The notes below the pieces were generated by a model that made no database searches, was not told the origin of the DNA, and saw only the letters and a list, made by a program, of their open reading frames with translations. Position numbers and translations under genes: made by a program. A stretch of 64,000 nt of DNA from Leptospira mtsangambouensis (GTDB lineage: Bacteria; Spirochaetota; Leptospiria; Leptospirales; Leptospiraceae), in the NCBI RefSeq assembly GCF_004770475.1, contig NZ_RQHK01000015.1:248001-312000 (forward strand), given 5' to 3'. Below are positions 62,131 through 64,000 of the stretch, one piece after another. Each line of letters starts with the position of its first letter. The first letter of the stretch is position 1.

Positions 62131-63672
62131 ATGGATATTAGATTGGCGGCAGTTCTGTTGGAACGCCAAAAAAAAGTAGATACATTTTTTATTTGGGCCA
62201 TTTTAGCCCACACTCCTCTGGTGTTTTTTCTTTCCTTAGGTTATGGTGCCACAACTGTTGTCAGCCTTTCTGCAGTAGTTATTTCCTTAGTTTCTTTTTT
62301 ATTTTATAAGATTGCTCGTGGTTCTTTTTTCTTACGAGCTTGGAATGGGGCAACGATTATGATGTTTAGTGCTCTTATGATCCAAGCTCAGTTTGGCCGG
62401 ATCGAGATGCATTTCCATGTATTCAGTGCTCTTGCCATTCTCTTTGTTTATGAAGATTGGCGGGTTTTGTTTGTTGCCGCTGCCACCATCGCCGTACACC
62501 ACTTAGTGGGAAATTATGTCCAAGAATTTGGTACAGTGATTTGGGGAACCAAGGTGATGGTTTATAGTTATGGAACAGGACTTGAAATCGTATTAACTCA
62601 TGCACTATTTGTAGTATTTGAAACTGGGATCTTAATTTATTTTTCCATTCGTTCTGTTTCGGAACTAAGAAAACAAATCGAAACACAAACCAATTTAGAA
62701 ACAGTGATTGCTGGTGTTACCTCCGCAGTGAATGAGGTATCTTCAGGGACAAAAACTTTTATTGAAAACTCCAACTACCTTTCCCAGAAGGTTAAGGAAT
62801 TTCAAACTTCTTTTCAAACACAATCCTCTTCCATAGAGGCCATTTCTGCTGCCACTGAAGAAACAGCAGCTTCCAGCCAATTGATTTTAGAAGGATCCAA
62901 CCGACAAATTGGTGAAGTCAAAACGGTCGAAGAATTGAACCGAAATTTATTTAGTTTGAGTGAAGGATTTGTAACCTCCCTAGAAGTGATGCGTTCCAAA
63001 ATCCAAGAGTCCGCCGATAGTGTTAAAAAAACAGAAACGGAATTTACTGGTCTTTACCAATCAATGGAAGTAGCTGTTGATGATTCGGAAAAAATGGAAG
63101 AAATTTTAGAATTGATTTCTGATATCGCCGAAAAAGTCAACTTACTATCGTTAAATGCATCCATTGAAGCGGCTCGTGCGGGAGATGCAGGTCGTGGATT
63201 TGCTGTGGTTGCATCTGAGATTTCAAAACTAGCAGATTCAACAGCAGAAGCCACAAAGAATATTTCTGCCATCTCAGGAAAAATCAAATCGGCCATCCAA
63301 GTCAGTTTCAAACAATCCAATCAAATCAACCAAACCGTTCAAAGTTTTGTAAAATCCATTCTTTCTTCGGAAGAAGGGATGCGAGAACTCACAGTCAAAA
63401 TTACGGGCACTCTTTCTGCTTTTGAAAAACAAGAACAAGCTTTACTCACATTGGACCATATCGCTCAAGAGATGCAAGTTTCCAGTAAGGAACAATCCAC
63501 AAGTATGGATGATATTTCCAATTCTATCATTGACCTAAATGTAAAAACACAAACAAATTTAGGAACCTGTTCCAATATGATTGGTCTGATTGATAAAGGG
63601 AATGTAATCTTCAATGGTTTGAAAGAATCCGTAGATTCCTTAGCAGCTATCATTGATGATGACAAATCATAA
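62131..63672 (+). CDS. Methyl-accepting chemotaxis protein with histidine-rich membrane sensor
   Basis: A 513-residue receptor. Residues 1-175 form about six membrane spans with no large periplasmic domain; histidines occur within or next to them (EMHFHVF, AVHHLVG). A long helical cytoplasmic part follows, with the conserved hairpin tip ([25 protein letters not shown]), which binds CheA/CheW. There is no HAMP. No ribosome site is visible before the ATG. It overlaps the next gene by 14 bases. The 255-base gap upstream is AT-rich and holds nothing else I can name. Confidence 0.92.
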   Translation: MDIRLAAVLLERQKKVDTFFIWAILAHTPLVFFLSLGYGATTVVSLSAVVISLVSFLFYKIARGSFFLRAWNGATIMMFSALMIQAQFGRIEMHFHVFSALAILFVYEDWRVLFVAAATIAVHHLVGNYVQEFGTVIWGTKVMVYSYGTGLEIVLTHALFVVFETGILIYFSIRSVSELRKQIETQTNLETVIAGVTSAVNEVSSGTKTFIENSNYLSQKVKEFQTSFQTQSSSIEAISAATEETAASSQLILEGSNRQIGEVKTVEELNRNLFSLSEGFVTSLEVMRSKIQESADSVKKTETEFTGLYQSMEVAVDDSEKMEEILELISDIAEKVNLLSLNASIEAARAGDAGRGFAVVASEISKLADSTAEATKNISAISGKIKSAIQVSFKQSNQINQTVQSFVKSILSSEEGMRELTVKITGTLSAFEKQEQALLTLDHIAQEMQVSSKEQSTSMDDISNSIIDLNVKTQTNLGTCSNMIGLIDKGNVIFNGLKESVDSLAAIIDDDKS

Positions 63673-64000
63673 TCAATTTTTGGTTAGGTTCGGGGTTTTC
63701 GGCTTTGGACTTTTGTTTCTCTTCGTGATGAGTTTTGTCATCGTTTCCTTTGGTGGAAAGTTTCGGTTTGTTGATTGTCCTTTCTGTTCAGAAAAATTTT
63801 CGAAAGAACCAAAAGACACTTGGGTTTGGATTTATCCGGGCCTTGTGGGCTGTGGTAAAAAATGTCCCTTGGCCTTGGAAGCCCTTCGTAGTTTTAAGGA
63901 AAGATTTCCAGAAATCCAATCTTCTTTTTATTTTTTAGTCACAGACCCCAGTGAATCAGAAGAGGCGATAAACTCCTATTTGGCTTATTACCAAAAAAGT
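63659..64000 (+). CDS. SCO1/SenC-like thioredoxin-fold protein (3'-truncated by window)
   Basis: 114 codons are visible before the window ends. An N-terminal membrane anchor ([21 protein letters not shown]) is followed by DCPFCSEKF and then [20 protein letters not shown], which resembles the copper-binding CxxxCP of SCO1/SenC proteins in cytochrome oxidase assembly (here Cys-Gly-Lys-Lys-Cys-Pro). The ATG lies inside the MCP gene; another ATG at 63728 is less likely. Function is inferred from a partial sequence. Confidence 0.7.
   Translation, partial: MTNHNQFLVRFGVFGFGLLFLFVMSFVIVSFGGKFRFVDCPFCSEKFSKEPKDTWVWIYPGLVGCGKKCPLALEALRSFKERFPEIQSSFYFLVTDPSESEEAINSYLAYYQKS

Overview
The window looks like a chromosomal segment of a Leptospira species. 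Diagnostic features are a tandem pair of FlaA endoflagellar sheath proteins, a giant GreA-type protein of the kind spirochaetes carry, a PUR-domain protein, many spirochaetal-type lipoproteins, frequent TTG starts, and an Ile/Ala tRNA pair with no rRNA around it. The base composition (AT-rich but not extreme, judged by eye) would fit a saprophytic rather than a pathogenic Leptospira; that is inference. Nothing resembling an insertion sequence, prophage, CRISPR array or rRNA gene was seen, so this is core chromosome.

Layout. 1-8.8 kb: the end of a membrane-anchored PP2C/SpoIIE phosphatase, groES-groEL behind a promoter flanked by two CIRCE-like operators, a HerA-type ATPase, a hybrid histidine kinase facing a LuxR-type response regulator, and a small cyclic-nucleotide-binding protein. 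8.9-13.9 kb: PUR protein, flaA2, flaA1 and terminator, then the 921-residue GreA fusion. 13.8-18 kb: M23 peptidase, LptE-like lipoprotein, fur, tgt. 18-24.2 kb: STAS antagonist, LysM lipoprotein, nadC, rel, GH13 enzyme. 24.2-29.4 kb: a same-strand run of peptide-binding lipoprotein, kinase-like protein of unknown role, GT-C transferase and pgeF. 29.4-33.9 kb (minus): phosphohexomutase, argD, leuB and a receiver protein that lacks the phospho-acceptor Asp. 33.9-39.4 kb: aminotransferase, DEDD exonuclease, CBS protein, three tRNAs, hemW, DUF151 nuclease, phasin-like protein. 39.5-45 kb: MFS transporter, ACT-ACT protein, outer-membrane protein, PilZ protein, TPP riboswitch and thiC. 45-51.9 kb: acyl-CoA dehydrogenase, thioredoxin followed by a metallo-beta-lactamase/double cNMP-binding fusion, unknowns, panD and a DUF4065 gene. 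51.9-56.1 kb: lipB, a two-TM sensor-like protein, a STAS/zinc-ribbon protein and murJ. 56.2-64 kb: ileS, an LRR lipoprotein, a large unknown membrane protein, an MCP and a truncated SCO1-like gene.

Functionally the window mixes housekeeping metabolism (NAD, thiamine, lipoate, pantothenate, leucine, arginine, haem) with envelope assembly (LptE, MurJ, M23, LysM) and a dense set of signalling parts (PP2C, STAS, receivers, cNMP-binding, PilZ, CBS, ACT, MCP). No single undescribed multi-gene system stands out. The best candidates for new biology are the GreA fusion with an internal CarD/TRCF-like module, the kinase-like/GT-C gene pair, the sensor-STAS-murJ operon, the MBL-cNMP fusion and the Asp-less receiver.
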